From NCBI GenBank assembly GCA_019285715.1, contig CP079108.1:2123001-2187000 (forward strand): DNA of 64,000 nucleotides, in the 5' to 3' direction. The notes under the pieces are model-generated. The model worked only from the letters and a program-made list of their open reading frames with translations, was not told the origin of the DNA and made no database searches. Position numbers and translations under genes: made by a program. Of this stretch, positions 37,330 through 45,631 are shown one piece after another (within the stretch, counting starts at the first letter, position 1; the number at the start of each line of letters is the position of its first letter). This DNA comes from Sphingosinicellaceae bacterium (lineage in GTDB: Bacteria > Pseudomonadota > Alphaproteobacteria > Sphingomonadales > Sphingomonadaceae).

Positions 37330-38586
37330 ATGCTCACTGTCACAGCCATTCGGGCTGCCAAAACGACGACTCGCAAAATTCGACTCTTTGATAGTGGCGG
37401 TCTCTATCTTGAGGTCACCACCACCGGGGCAAAGTACTGGCGGCTCAAATATCGTTTCGGGGGTGCGGAGCGCTTGGCCGCCTTCGGCGTCTACCCCGAG
37501 GTCAGCTTGCCCGAAGCCCGCGCACGCCGCGATGCCGCCCGCGCGCTGCTTCGCGACGGCCTCGACCCGAATACGGTGAAGCGGTCCCGTGCGGCCGAGC
37601 AGGCCACCGCCGACGCCGCTGCAATAGCCGCGCAGGAAACGTTCGGCACCGTGCGCAAGGCATGGCTGGCGGATTTTCAGGCGCGAGAGCATCTCCCGCG
37701 CGGCGGCGGCCGTATTGCGGCCATCACATCACGCACCGCTAAATTTCATCTCGATAAGGCGGCAAGCCTCGATGGCAAACCTATCGCAACGATTACTGCG
37801 ACCGAGATCATTGCCGTCATCAAGCCACTTGAACAAGCCGGACTGCTAGAAACCGCTAAGCGGGTTCGCCAGCGTCTCGGCGACGTCTTCGCTTATGCAG
37901 TGCGCCGTGGCCTCCGAGCGTACAACCCGATGGGCGACCTTAAGTCCGAATTCCTTCCACCCAGCCCGCGCAACCATCCCGCAATCATCGACGCCGATCG
38001 GCTGGGCGGCTTGCTCCGCGCCTGCTGGAATTATCAGGGACAACCATCCGTCACGGCGGCCTTAAAGCTTGCCGCACTCGCCTTCGTCAGACCTAGCGAA
38101 CTTCGCGGAGCGCTCTGGTCCGAGTTCGATCTCGACGCCGCACTCTGGGTTATCCCATCCGAGCGCATGAATGGCGGCCGGCACGATCACCTCATCCCTT
38201 TGCCGACACAGGCAGTAGCCATTCTGCGCGAGCTTCGGGACCTGACCGGCGATGATTGCACCTTCCTGTTTCCCTCGATCCGTACAGCTCAACGGTGCAT
38301 GTCGGAAAACACGATCAACAGCGCACTGCGTTCAATGGGCTATAGTAAGGAGGAAATGACCGGCCATGGCTTTCGAACCATCGCCAGCACAATCTTGAAC
38401 GAGAACAACTTCCCGAGCGATTACATTGAGCGGCAGCTTGGCCACATCAATAAGGACGGGGTACGGGGTGCCTACAATCGGGCGCTGTGGCTCAGTCAAC
38501 GGAGGCTCATGGTTCAGTGGCTCGCCGACCACTACGACCACTTGCGTAGCAGTATCGGTCTCGACGTCCTGACCAAGGACGGCTGA
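37330..38586 (+). CDS. int: Tyrosine integrase of island B (DUF4102 type)
   Basis: A 418-residue P4-like integrase. The N-terminal arm-binding domain (DUF4102) has LTVTAIRAAKTTTRKIRLFDSGGLYLEVT...KYWRLKYRFGG. SAM-like core: about 105-200. Catalytic domain: the Arg is in FVRPSELRGALW, the His/Arg box is GHGFRTIASTIL, LGHINKDGVRGAYNRA holds the later His and the Tyr. Start ATG 37330 is chosen because it gives the family N-terminus; an upstream TTG is in frame. Located directly after the tRNA-Glu att site and read away from it, as in most tRNA-borne islands. Confidence 0.95.
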   Translation: MLTVTAIRAAKTTTRKIRLFDSGGLYLEVTTTGAKYWRLKYRFGGAERLAAFGVYPEVSLPEARARRDAARALLRDGLDPNTVKRSRAAEQATADAAAIAAQETFGTVRKAWLADFQAREHLPRGGGRIAAITSRTAKFHLDKAASLDGKPIATITATEIIAVIKPLEQAGLLETAKRVRQRLGDVFAYAVRRGLRAYNPMGDLKSEFLPPSPRNHPAIIDADRLGGLLRACWNYQGQPSVTAALKLAALAFVRPSELRGALWSEFDLDAALWVIPSERMNGGRHDHLIPLPTQAVAILRELRDLTGDDCTFLFPSIRTAQRCMSENTINSALRSMGYSKEEMTGHGFRTIASTILNENNFPSDYIERQLGHINKDGVRGAYNRALWLSQRRLMVQWLADHYDHLRSSIGLDVLTKDG

Positions 38587-38846
38587 TCGACGACGCTTAT
38601 GCGCACGCCTTTCAGCAACTTCGAAAAAATAATCGCCTTTGAACCGAAGTCGCTAAACTTGCGGAATTTACTAACAACCTCATTGTCTAATCGTTTTGCG
38701 ACTAGTCGCGAAAACGAATAAAAATATGCGTGCAAAGAATAATCCAAGGCAAGCTTTGCCAAAGACCGCGGGAGATGGGCTTGTCTGCCTTCGAACTGGC
38801 AGGCTAATATCCAGTACGCCCCAATCTGATACTGGACTACCCGCTA
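38587..38846. promoter_or_regulatory. A/T-rich leader with inverted repeat before alpA
   Basis: About 260 bp lie between int and alpA. At 38810-38816 and 38830-38836, TCCAGTA and its complement TACTGGA form an inverted pair with 13-bp spacing, ending 10 bp before the alpA ATG. This is a fair operator for self-regulation by AlpA or for a phage-encoded derepressor. No terminator with a T-run is evident after int. Confidence 0.45.
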
Positions 38847-39110
38847 ATGTCCATTGTGCTCATGAAGCCTGTCGAGCCCAAGAAGCCGACCGCCCCCAAG
38901 CCGATCTTCCTAGAAAGGCCGACTTTTAATGGTGAGGTCTGGCGCATGAAACAACTTGTCGCGGTGTTGAATCTGTCCGCGAGCCGTATCTACGAGATGG
39001 TTCAGAAGGGAGAGTTCCCGAGGCCATTTAAGCTATCGACTAGGGCAAGCGCATGGCCTGCCGCACAGGTGCGGGCATGGCTCGACGCCCGCATAGCGGA
39101 GCGCGACTGA
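38847..39110 (+). CDS. alpA: AlpA family regulator
   Basis: An 87-residue MerR-like excisionase/regulator. A basic Pro/Lys N-terminus precedes the HTH: RMKQLVAVLNLSASRIYEMVQKGEFPRPFKLSTRASAWPAAQVRAWLDARIAERD, shown here in pieces: KQLVAVLNLSASRIYEMV is the helix pair, FPRPFKL the wing, W..AQVRAWL the last helix. In P4-like satellites and PICIs AlpA controls excision and the late genes. Located between int and the structural run, its usual place. Confidence 0.9.
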   Translation: MSIVLMKPVEPKKPTAPKPIFLERPTFNGEVWRMKQLVAVLNLSASRIYEMVQKGEFPRPFKLSTRASAWPAAQVRAWLDARIAERD

Positions 39111-39463
39111 CGCTGGCATCCGGTCCGAGACAGTTCTGCCAAAAATGCTATGATGCGGTGCCTGCTCGGCAGGGGCCATCCCGGGTGACGACCCTCTCAG
39201 GGCTGGGGTGGTCCCAATCAGGCCCGCAGGCGTGTCAGAATGACTCAGGACGTGCGGCCAGGGCGGATGTGCCACCGACCCCCGGAGGACCACAAACGGC
39301 GCTGTACGAGTCTTAAATCCATTGCAGGCGTCAGCGGCTTTAAAGCGCCTCGGCACCGCCAAAGTTGAAAAGAAGTTCCGCTACGACAGGTTGAGCCGGG
39401 CGACCGGGGGGCCGCTGCGGACTCGTACCCCCGACACCGGGGTGGCCCCAAAATTGCGCCAAG
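39111..39463. other. Non-coding stretch between convergent operons of island B
   Basis: About 350 bp lie between the alpA stop and the end of the minus-strand run. Several frames are open, but none has a start, ribosome site or motif that I trust. CCCCCGACACCGGGGTGGCC near 39427-39446 can form a short hairpin (CCCCCG...CGGGG) in the place where a bidirectional terminator would be expected, but no T-run follows. Confidence 0.35.
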
Positions 39464-39703
39464 CTAGACGAGTTCGGGCTCGGGCGGCGGATCGCCCCGA
39501 TGCAACGGCAGTAGCTCGCCGTCGACTTCGAGAACGCCGACCATGTACGGCAACATGGCGGCAGCGGCGTCGGCGATGATCAAGTCGAGGATTTCGGGCG
39601 GCAGCGCGATCGGCAGTTGCGCGACGATGTGTCGGCGCACGAAACCCAGCGTCACCCTGATGAGCAGCTGATAGTCTTCGTCCTGGTCGATCCAAGGTAT
39701 CAT
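39464..39703 (-). CDS. Small hypothetical protein downstream of the capsid
   Basis: A 79-residue acidic protein. It has DQDEDYQLLIRVTLGFVRRHIVAQLPIALPPEILDLIIADAAAAMLPYM, a helical body likely to pair, and a Pro/Glu-rich end. The ATG overlaps the stop of the previous small gene (tcat, 39700-39703), so it is translated with the capsid run. It is too short and plain to assign. Position directly downstream of a capsid gene suggests a head-related or DNA-packaging accessory role, by context only. Confidence 0.55.
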   Translation of the reverse strand: MIPWIDQDEDYQLLIRVTLGFVRRHIVAQLPIALPPEILDLIIADAAAAMLPYMVGVLEVDGELLPLHRGDPPPEPELV

Positions 39704-39876
39704 GGTCGGGGTTGCGGCCGGGTCGCGTGGTCGGTCAGCGCGCGGACTTGACCCTCGAGATCGCCGACGCGGTCCAGCGCCGCCCGCAGTTCGAGGCGCA
39801 GGGCGGCGGTCTGGGCGTCGACGTACCCCCTGACCGCCTTCACGACCGACAGCCCGAACGCTTCACCGTCGACCAT
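39700..39876 (-). CDS. Short coiled-coil protein next to the capsid
   Basis: A 58-residue protein from the ATG complementary to 39874-39876, 2 bp after the capsid stop. VVKAVRGYVDAQTAALRLELRAALDRVGDLEGQVRALTDH reads as a single heptad-rich helix. The frame is open further upstream, within the capsid gene, but without reason to use it. A small helical protein encoded beside a capsid gene could be a scaffold or size-determining factor; that is inference and untested. Confidence 0.55.
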   Translation of the reverse strand: MVDGEAFGLSVVKAVRGYVDAQTAALRLELRAALDRVGDLEGQVRALTDHATRPQPRP

Positions 39877-39878
39877 CG

Positions 39879-40889
39879 TCAGCTCCCCGCGATGAAGGCG
39901 ACGCTGCCGGGCTTCGCGATCCAGTTGGCCGACTGGATCCCCCGGAGCGCGACAAGATTTGCCTGCCACAGGCTGACCAGTTGGCTCTCACCCGCCACCG
40001 GGGAGTCGTCCATCTGGATCGACGCCGCACCCGATTTGTCGAGCGTCAGCAAGTCGGAGCCGTAGGCGATGCCGGTCGGATCGACCATGATCAGATTGCC
40101 CTCGGCCGCTTTGGTGGCGATGACCGGGAAGCCGCCGAACGAGCCACCGCGCACCGACAGGTCTGGCCACGCGGCCCCGACCATCGTCGCCAATTTTGCG
40201 GGCGAGGTGACGATGTAAGCCGCGCCGATGTCGCCCTGAAACGCTGCGACTAGCGCGGCAAGGTCGGCAGCATCGTCTGCACCGCCGGGCGTCGGAGTGA
40301 CGCCGAACGTGATCGACGCTGGCTCGATTTCGGGCAGGCCCGGGTTGGTCGGATCGAGGAACGACCGGTCGAGCCGTTCCGAAATTGCGTTGACCATCGT
40401 CGTGCGCAGCAGCGGCTCAACCGCCGGGCTGGTCGACCTTGCCAACTCCTCGGACAGCACGATCAGGCTGCCCAGCTTGAGCGGGTCCAGTGGCGCATCG
40501 GTGAAACCCATAGCGCTGACCGGGATCGCGACGCCTTGGCCGATCCAACTCGCGTTCGGTCCGCTGACCGCAATGCCGACGCGGGTTCCCAACGGTATCC
40601 TGCGTAGGTTTGAAAGTTGGCCGACGACCGACTTTTGCTCGATCAGCCCGATCATCTCGACCGCGAGGGATTGGTAAGCGGTGTACAACGCGCCGCCCCA
40701 TTCATCCGGATAAATGCCGCCGAACGCTGCCGCAGCCCGCAGTACCGTCGTGGCCGGCGCAGTCGCGCCGTTGTGGACTTCGGACCATGCCGCAGATTCA
40801 AGCAGATCGCCGCGGCCGGCGATCATCGCCATCGCCATTTTGACGAAGCCAGATCCGCGCGGGTGCATGCTGACGATGGGTGCGGACAT
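39879..40889 (-). CDS. Phage major capsid protein, HK97 fold type
   Basis: A 336-residue protein. Evidence for the Phage_capsid (HK97-like) family: the middle segment with LGSLIVLSEELARSTSPAVEPLLRTTMVNAISERLDRSFLDP (shown in pieces: IVLSEELARS, SPAVEPLL, AISERLDRSFLD), a GSFGGFPVIATKAAEGNLIMVDP strand pair, and a C-terminal LVSLWQANLVALRGIQSANW. The N-terminal delta domain is short and there is no fused protease. Start at ATG 40889, since the upstream extension is low-complexity. It is encoded without portal or protease neighbours. The ribosome site lies in a small hairpin (40899-40912). Confidence 0.88.
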   Translation of the reverse strand: MSAPIVSMHPRGSGFVKMAMAMIAGRGDLLESAAWSEVHNGATAPATTVLRAAAAFGGIYPDEWGGALYTAYQSLAVEMIGLIEQKSVVGQLSNLRRIPLGTRVGIAVSGPNASWIGQGVAIPVSAMGFTDAPLDPLKLGSLIVLSEELARSTSPAVEPLLRTTMVNAISERLDRSFLDPTNPGLPEIEPASITFGVTPTPGGADDAADLAALVAAFQGDIGAAYIVTSPAKLATMVGAAWPDLSVRGGSFGGFPVIATKAAEGNLIMVDPTGIAYGSDLLTLDKSGAASIQMDDSPVAGESQLVSLWQANLVALRGIQSANWIAKPGSVAFIAGS

Positions 40890-40898
40890 GGGGCGGTG

Positions 40899-40912
40899 CC
40901 TTCGATTGAAGG
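40899..40912 (-). promoter_or_regulatory. Hairpin covering the capsid ribosome binding site
   Basis: On the minus strand CCTTC-AATC-GAAGG forms a 5-bp stem. GAAGG is the only Shine-Dalgarno-like sequence before the capsid ATG, 10 nt away, and it is the 3' arm of the stem. Folding would therefore hide the ribosome site. Seen in sequence; regulation is inferred. Confidence 0.4.
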
Positions 40913-40980
40913 CCGGACGATCCGCTCCGGCGCCTGCGCGGGCCAGCGGGGTATGAGGGGGTTTGAAGGGGTTTGGGCAG

Positions 40981-41385
40981 TCACTCGAACGATTGTTCGC
41001 CGCCAGCGTCGAACCAGTCGGCGATTGCCTGCAAGCGGTAGTAAATCTTGGTGCCCCGCCGGAGCCAGGGCAGCGGTGGTTGCGTTCCTTCGCGCCGCCA
41101 GCGTTCGAGTGTCGACACCGAACGGTCGACCAGCTGGGCGGTGTCGGCTTGGCAGACCGCTCCATCGGCGGTGATACGCATCACTGGATCGTGGTCGCGC
41201 GCCGTCCTCACCAGTCCTTCTAAAGTCGTCTCGGCGTCGGTAGCGGTTTGGCGCTGGGAAGTAGAACCGTGGCCGCCCACGGTTCTACTTCCTGCCCAAT
41301 GTTCACCCTGCCCGGCGAGCGCCTCGAGCAGCTCGCCGAGCCGACGGTGCTGGGCGATGGCCTCGGCAAGGATCGCGTCAGTCAC
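40981..41385 (-). CDS. Helix-turn-helix domain protein
   Basis: A 134-residue protein. The C-terminal half has LVDRSVSTLERWRREGTQPPLPWLRRGTKIYYRLQAIADWFDA, in pieces TLERWRREG, GTKIYYR and AIADWF, the pattern of MerR/excisionase-type small HTH modules that bind DNA with a short wing. The N-terminal half is helical (AEAIAQHRRLGELLEALAGQ) with a polar linker. Between the DUF1376 and capsid genes on the same strand. It could be a second excisionase or a late-gene regulator. Confidence 0.65.
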   Translation of the reverse strand: MTDAILAEAIAQHRRLGELLEALAGQGEHWAGSRTVGGHGSTSQRQTATDAETTLEGLVRTARDHDPVMRITADGAVCQADTAQLVDRSVSTLERWRREGTQPPLPWLRRGTKIYYRLQAIADWFDAGGEQSFE

Positions 41386-41412
41386 AGTTAGGCATCTCGG
41401 CGGCGGCGGTCA

Positions 41413-42420
41413 TCACTGCTCGGACACCGCCGCGCCGTTTAGATCGCGGGCATAGTCAGGGTTCGGGCCGCGCTGTGCCTTGAAGCACCAGTATTGCCAT
41501 TCAGCGTACCAGTCGGTCGTGGTGCCAGTGTTGGCATCGGTGGGGCCGGGCTCCCTCCCGTAGCGACTGCTGAAAGCGTCGGCCTCGCTTAGCGCGTCGT
41601 CGGGGGTCCAGCGGTATCTCTTAGCGGCCCAGCGCAGCCACTCGTCTTGAAAAACAAAATCGTCAGGGAGGCGGATCGCGTCCCTCCTCGCTGCTTCCGT
41701 CTCATCGTGTGTGTCAGGACCGGGAGCCGGATCCACGCTCGCGCCGTAGTCTTCGGACGGCGGACGCGTTGAATTGCGGCACCAGATTTGGAATGTCGGC
41801 ATCCAGTTGGGACGGCTTGCACCGTTGGCCTTGGCGGAGACGAAGTTCGCGGCCTCGACCTCGGCGTCGGTGATCGACCATTTGCGCTCGGCCATCGCCC
41901 AGGTCTTCCAACCAAGTGGAACCTTAAAATCCAGAGCGAGGCGACCGGCTTTGCCGGTTGCAGTTGGCCCCGACGTTGCGCCGTTGTGCCTCTCTCTAAT
42001 CTCCTCTGCTCTAATCTCCTCTCTCTTAGGCTTGAGGCTGCCTGGATTTAAGTTGCTGTTTTCCTTGGCCCGAGCATTGTTTTCGGCAGTCGTTCGTCCA
42101 CCCTTCGCACCTGTTTCAGCTTGGGTTCGCGACCGGTTCGCGATGTTTTCGATCTCTTTTTCGACGCGAATGATCGTCCAATGGTCATCGACCAGCTCGA
42201 TCTTTCCGGCCTTGATCAGCCGGTCGACAAGGCTGCGCGTCAGCCGGGGCGAGGAGCCGAGGACGCCAGCAAGGTGCCGGTAATCGGCAGCCACCGGACC
42301 ACCGCGCGCAAAGATCATGTCGGTCAGGACCGAGAGCGCGCCGATTGCATCGGCACCCAGCCCTTGCACCTCGGACAGATGATCGATTGGATTGCGGCGA
42401 TACCAAGCTGGCCCGCTCAT
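41413..42420 (-). CDS. DUF1376 / YdaU-like replication-type protein
   Basis: A 335-residue protein from the ATG at 42420, overlapping the previous stop (ATGA). WYRRNPIDHLSEVQGLGADAIGALSVLTDMIFARGGPV is the start of the DUF1376 (YdaU) domain; it continues with DYRHLAGVLGSSPRLTRSLVDRLIKAGKIELVDDHWTI, a winged-helix pattern. A Lys/Glu-rich linker follows, then a C-terminal segment with two WxxW-type repeats (PNWMPTFQIWCRN and YAEWQYWCFKAQRGPNP). YdaU-type proteins sit in replication modules of lambdoid phages and satellites. Likely initiates or helps replicate the island. Confidence 0.75.
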   Translation of the reverse strand: MSGPAWYRRNPIDHLSEVQGLGADAIGALSVLTDMIFARGGPVAADYRHLAGVLGSSPRLTRSLVDRLIKAGKIELVDDHWTIIRVEKEIENIANRSRTQAETGAKGGRTTAENNARAKENSNLNPGSLKPKREEIRAEEIRERHNGATSGPTATGKAGRLALDFKVPLGWKTWAMAERKWSITDAEVEAANFVSAKANGASRPNWMPTFQIWCRNSTRPPSEDYGASVDPAPGPDTHDETEAARRDAIRLPDDFVFQDEWLRWAAKRYRWTPDDALSEADAFSSRYGREPGPTDANTGTTTDWYAEWQYWCFKAQRGPNPDYARDLNGAAVSEQ

Positions 42421-42788
42421 GACCCGGATCCTGTCGTTGCCCACCAGGCGGCGCAGCGCCGGCGGATTCGGCGAAGGCAATCGCTCTGCTTGGCGCTGAT
42501 CCGGTGACGGCGGCCGATGCCGTCGAGGAAGGCGCGTTCCCACGGCGACAGCACCGACGAACAGCGGGCGAGCAGCTCGACCGGGTGGGCGTCGGCGGGA
42601 TCGAACCGGCGCGCGGGCGGCACGTACTCGTGGGTCACCTCATGGACGTTGAGCAGCGCCTGCCACGACGTGTTCATCGCTAGCCGGATGCGTTCGGCCT
42701 GCAGACCGGCGGCGGCGCGCTCGCCGACATGGGACGAGCCCAGCAAGCCGAGGACCTTGGCCAACTTGGCGACCTGATCGGAGCTCAC
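42417..42788 (-). CDS. Phage-type hypothetical, DUF2786-like N-terminus
   Basis: A 123-residue protein. The start VAKLAKVLGLLGSSHVGERAAAGLQAERI resembles the DUF2786-like module common in phage genes (GERAAA box). The rest is helical with EYVPPARRF and LSPWERAFLDGIGRRHRISAKQSDCLRRI, a pattern also seen in uncharacterised proteins beside replication genes. It overlaps the DUF1376 gene by 4 bp, so the two are coupled. Function unknown. Confidence 0.6.
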   Translation of the reverse strand: MSSDQVAKLAKVLGLLGSSHVGERAAAGLQAERIRLAMNTSWQALLNVHEVTHEYVPPARRFDPADAHPVELLARCSSVLSPWERAFLDGIGRRHRISAKQSDCLRRIRRRCAAWWATTGSGS

Positions 42789-42930
42789 CGGGCGATGCCG
42801 ACGGTTGCGCAGATGGCGGTGGCGGTGGTATTTCGTTGTCCGTGCCCTGCGCCCGCTTGGCCGAATGTCGCCCCCGGACCGATTGACGTCGGTGCGGGGG
42901 CTTTTCGTTTGGGCGGCGGTCGAACCCGGC

Positions 42931-43161
42931 TCATGCTGCCACCGACTCGGCGGGCACGCGCGCTAGATAGTCCCGGACCTCTTGGGCGGTTTTCGCATAG
43001 GGACGCGGCTCCGCACCGAATACAGCGTCGCGCGACTCCGGACGGACGACCATGTAACGATCGTAAGTAACAGCGTGCGGATCACGCACCGGGGACCGCA
43101 TGACGCATAGCCCTTTCCGCATCGCCAGCCGGCGGAGCTTCATTTCCTCAGCTTTCGTCAC
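42931..43161 (-). CDS. Small hypothetical protein, first gene of the minus-strand run
   Basis: A 76-residue basic protein. KAEEMKLRRLAMRKGLCVMRSPVRDPHAVTYDRYMVV and a C-terminal helix with AKTAQEVRDYLARVP. RLRRLAxRxGxxLxKSR-like small proteins are widespread in alphaproteobacteria, especially in islands, with no known role. It is probably the first gene of the run toward the capsid. A 142-bp gap follows to the next gene. Confidence 0.55.
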   Translation of the reverse strand: MTKAEEMKLRRLAMRKGLCVMRSPVRDPHAVTYDRYMVVRPESRDAVFGAEPRPYAKTAQEVRDYLARVPAESVAA

Positions 43162-43621
43162 GGTGCCTCACCTCAGCGACAGGAGAGTCGAAGAATCTGC
43201 GTTCCCATACACTTTGTCAAAGGACAAACGGTCAGAGATCAAGAGAGCGAGTAGGCATAGCCATTGGCGCACAAGCGAATATATCCGCAGCACTGATATT
43301 TTGAGAGCGCGAAACAGGCGTGCCGCAACCTATCCACTGTGGTAAATTATGCATTCAGGCGCATATTACCTAATAGTCAAATAAGTCGTCTTACGCCTAT
43401 TTGCCGGTTGCTTGTGCACCGCCTACCGTTGGTCGACTCTCTCCAGGAGTGCGCACGATGGCGGAGAGACGGTGACCGAAGCCTTCAACACAGCCCGCGC
43501 ACGTCGGCTTTCGCCCAAATTGCAACTATACCTGCCGGGATCCACGACCCCCATCCTCACTGCGCTGGAACAGGGCTGCAAAGGTTGGCAGTGTGAAAAC
43601 AGATCAACTCCGGGGGGCGTA
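43162..43621. promoter_or_regulatory. Divergent control region in island B
   Basis: About 460 bp lie between the minus-strand run and a plus-strand gene. It has a conspicuously A/T-rich core at 43335-43400 with several TAAT/ATTA words, so the promoters for both directions should lie here. I cannot name a definite -10/-35 pair. No reliable gene is seen; longer open frames upstream of ATG 43622 lack a ribosome site. Confidence 0.4.
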
Positions 43622-44497
43622 ATGATACATTGGTGGGCCACCTTGAGCGCGGACCTGCAGGCTGCAACCGTCGGTGCCGTCGCAACTGTCATATCGACCT
43701 TCATCGGTGTCGGGCTGGTGCTAGCGCAGATCCGTAGCAGCGCTCAGCAGTCGCGCGATTCAACGAGGCGAGAGCATCGCGAGGCGATCAGGATAGAGCT
43801 TTACCGCGACGTCGCCGGTGGGGTGGCGAAGGCTCACGAGGCAGAAGGCGACGTGATCGTGGCGGGTCAGCATGTGTTGGACCGCCTTCAAGAGAAGCCT
43901 TGGGCTCAACCGATGCATGGACCGGCGGCTGAGATCGGACAATTCTTTGAACTTATTCAGAAGAGCTACGCTCTGTGCCGCATGATGGCAGAGTTGATGA
44001 TAGCGATCGAGAAATGGGAAATCGCTGACCCAGCATTGTCCTTGTTCCAAGCTGCGTTCGCCTCGGTCGCGCACGACATTAGATCGGAGGCACAGCGGTT
44101 GACGGCCATTTCGATGTCTGTGGCCGACACTCGGATGGCCACGGCGCGAGAGTTGCAACCCGAAGGCGAGCTGCACGAATTGCCGCCGTTTGACCGTCAG
44201 CAAGTCGAGGCGCTGGAGTTCGGCGTGCGGCAGCTACTCCGTGCCATCTCGGAAGCCGGTGGTTATGTGCACGACACCAGAATTGGTCTCCAGAACCTGC
44301 TACTCGCCGACATATTCCAGAACAAACTTCCGTCCCGGGAGCCCCTAGACCCGACGATACTGCCGCTCAGCCTAGAGCGCGCAGCGGAGCAGAAGGATTA
44401 CTTCCTGAACCGTTCGCCATGGGCCATTGAGAGGGCGGCCGTGAACGAGAGGACCAAAGCGGAGATTGCCAAGCGGACCGAGCCGGCCGACCACTGA
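43622..44497 (+). CDS. Membrane-anchored hypothetical protein, island B cargo
   Basis: A 291-residue protein from ATG 43622 (GGGGGGCGTA before it). Residues 14-38 form one membrane helix (AVATVISTFIGVGLVLAQI), then a long charged helical region (SSAQQSRDSTRREHREAIRIELYRDV) and a mostly helical cytoplasmic domain to the end. No catalytic motif is seen. Opposite in direction to its neighbours and flanked by phage genes, which is typical of an inserted cargo gene. A defence or signalling role is possible, but nothing in the sequence proves it. Confidence 0.6.
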   Translation: MIHWWATLSADLQAATVGAVATVISTFIGVGLVLAQIRSSAQQSRDSTRREHREAIRIELYRDVAGGVAKAHEAEGDVIVAGQHVLDRLQEKPWAQPMHGPAAEIGQFFELIQKSYALCRMMAELMIAIEKWEIADPALSLFQAAFASVAHDIRSEAQRLTAISMSVADTRMATARELQPEGELHELPPFDRQQVEALEFGVRQLLRAISEAGGYVHDTRIGLQNLLLADIFQNKLPSREPLDPTILPLSLERAAEQKDYFLNRSPWAIERAAVNERTKAEIAKRTEPADH

Positions 44498-44587
44498 GCC
44501 GTTGCCGATCCTGATTGAGAGCACGTCGGGATCGGTGCCCTCTGTCCTGCCGGTCGCGGCAGATCGCGATATCCCTGCCCTAGCCCG

Positions 44588-45034
44588 TCAGTCGAAGAAC
44601 TCATCACGCGGCAGGGGCGGCTCGCCCATGACCACGCGGCCTCGGCTGGTCGGGGTAAAGCCGAGTTCGGCGCTGGCACGGAGCATGATATCCGATTGCC
44701 GGGCGACGATTGTCACGTACGGCGACGGCACCGGCGTCCCATTGCCGGCCTTGACCAACAGCCCGATGCCCTCCTGCAGCTTCAGGCTCGCCTGCCGCTG
44801 GAGATCGGCCGCGATGACGAGCGTCGCCAGCGCGGGAAGATCGCACAGCTTGAGCATGCCGGCGGGGGCAGCGTCGATGTAATACCGCCACCCGATCTTC
44901 TGGTCGGCGCTCAACCAGTCAGGGGCCGCGAACAGGTCGCCGGCTGGCTTCGGCTCGCGCTTGTTGATGGGTCGCTTACCGGGACAGCCCGTGACCAGTT
45001 TCAGGTGCGTCGGGGTGGGTTTCCGGCCTCGCAT
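44588..45034 (-). CDS. Phage terminase small subunit, P27 family
   Basis: A 148-residue P27-type TerS. The start RGRKPTPTHLKLVTGCPGKRPINKREP is the hallmark of the family (RGRKP...LKL..G.PGKRP). A helical body follows: PALATLVIAADLQRQASLKLQEG, GLLVKAGNGTPVPSPYVTIVARQSDIMLRASAELGFTPTSR, in pieces. TerS recognises the packaging (pac/cos) site and recruits TerL. Here no TerL follows; the nearest large terminase pair is in island A. The order TerS then large terminase expected in phages is lost. Confidence 0.9.
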   Translation of the reverse strand: MRGRKPTPTHLKLVTGCPGKRPINKREPKPAGDLFAAPDWLSADQKIGWRYYIDAAPAGMLKLCDLPALATLVIAADLQRQASLKLQEGIGLLVKAGNGTPVPSPYVTIVARQSDIMLRASAELGFTPTSRGRVVMGEPPLPRDEFFD

Positions 45035-45190
45035 AAGGGTGATCTTCCAGTCGGTTCGCCGACGATTCTACACCCTAAATCCAATTCCTATAAACGCGTT
45101 CGAGCGTATTCTGGGATGGACGCGGTGACTTCGAGGTCGTTACGGGAATGTTTCGACACCCCCCCCCGTCACGACCTGCCCTGACGCCTG
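45035..45190. other. Gap upstream of terS
   Basis: 156 bp with an 8-C homopolymer at 45160-45170 and no gene. Likely includes the promoter of terS, whose -10 cannot be fixed; a TATAAA-like sequence occurs around 45089-45094 on the plus strand. Confidence 0.3.
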
Positions 45191-45490
45191 CTAATTAGGC
45201 CAGAACATCCTGTTGAGCACCAAACCCACCGCGAACACCACAAGGGCCGACAGACCGCCGAGCGCCATCACCACGCCGGGGTGGCGCTGCATCCACGTGA
45301 GTTCGTATGGGCTCGGGGTGTACGACGTCAGCAACCGCTTGAGGCTGTCGCGCTCGACGGTGACCATCTGTAACCGAGCTACCAGCGTCTGCTCCCGCGC
45401 CAAGGACGCAGCCAGACGGGTCTCGGCGTCATCCGCTTCGTCGATGGTGGGGTGGTCTTCGATGGCCGGTCTCCCTGTCAGCGTGGACAT
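45191..45490 (-). CDS. Small membrane protein with coiled coil
   Basis: A 99-residue protein. Residues 20-52 form a charged heptad-like helix (ETRLAASLAREQTLVARLQMVTVERDSLKRLL), and 70-93 one membrane helix (GVVMALGGLSALVVFAVGLVL). The topology is a tail-anchored or single-pass protein with the coiled coil inside the cell. Located before terS on the same strand. Holin or spanin is conceivable from size but no sequence feature proves it. Confidence 0.5.
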   Translation of the reverse strand: MSTLTGRPAIEDHPTIDEADDAETRLAASLAREQTLVARLQMVTVERDSLKRLLTSYTPSPYELTWMQRHPGVVMALGGLSALVVFAVGLVLNRMFWPN

Positions 45491-45631
45491 TACCTCGGGC
45501 GCGGTGTCGGACCTAACCGCTTCTGACTAGGTGGTGCCGATCAAGCTAGACTACAGCGACGGTAGCACTGCGATGCGTCTGCCTCAGCAATCGATCGTTG
45601 GAGTTGAGAGCTTGCGCCTCGCGGTCGCTGG

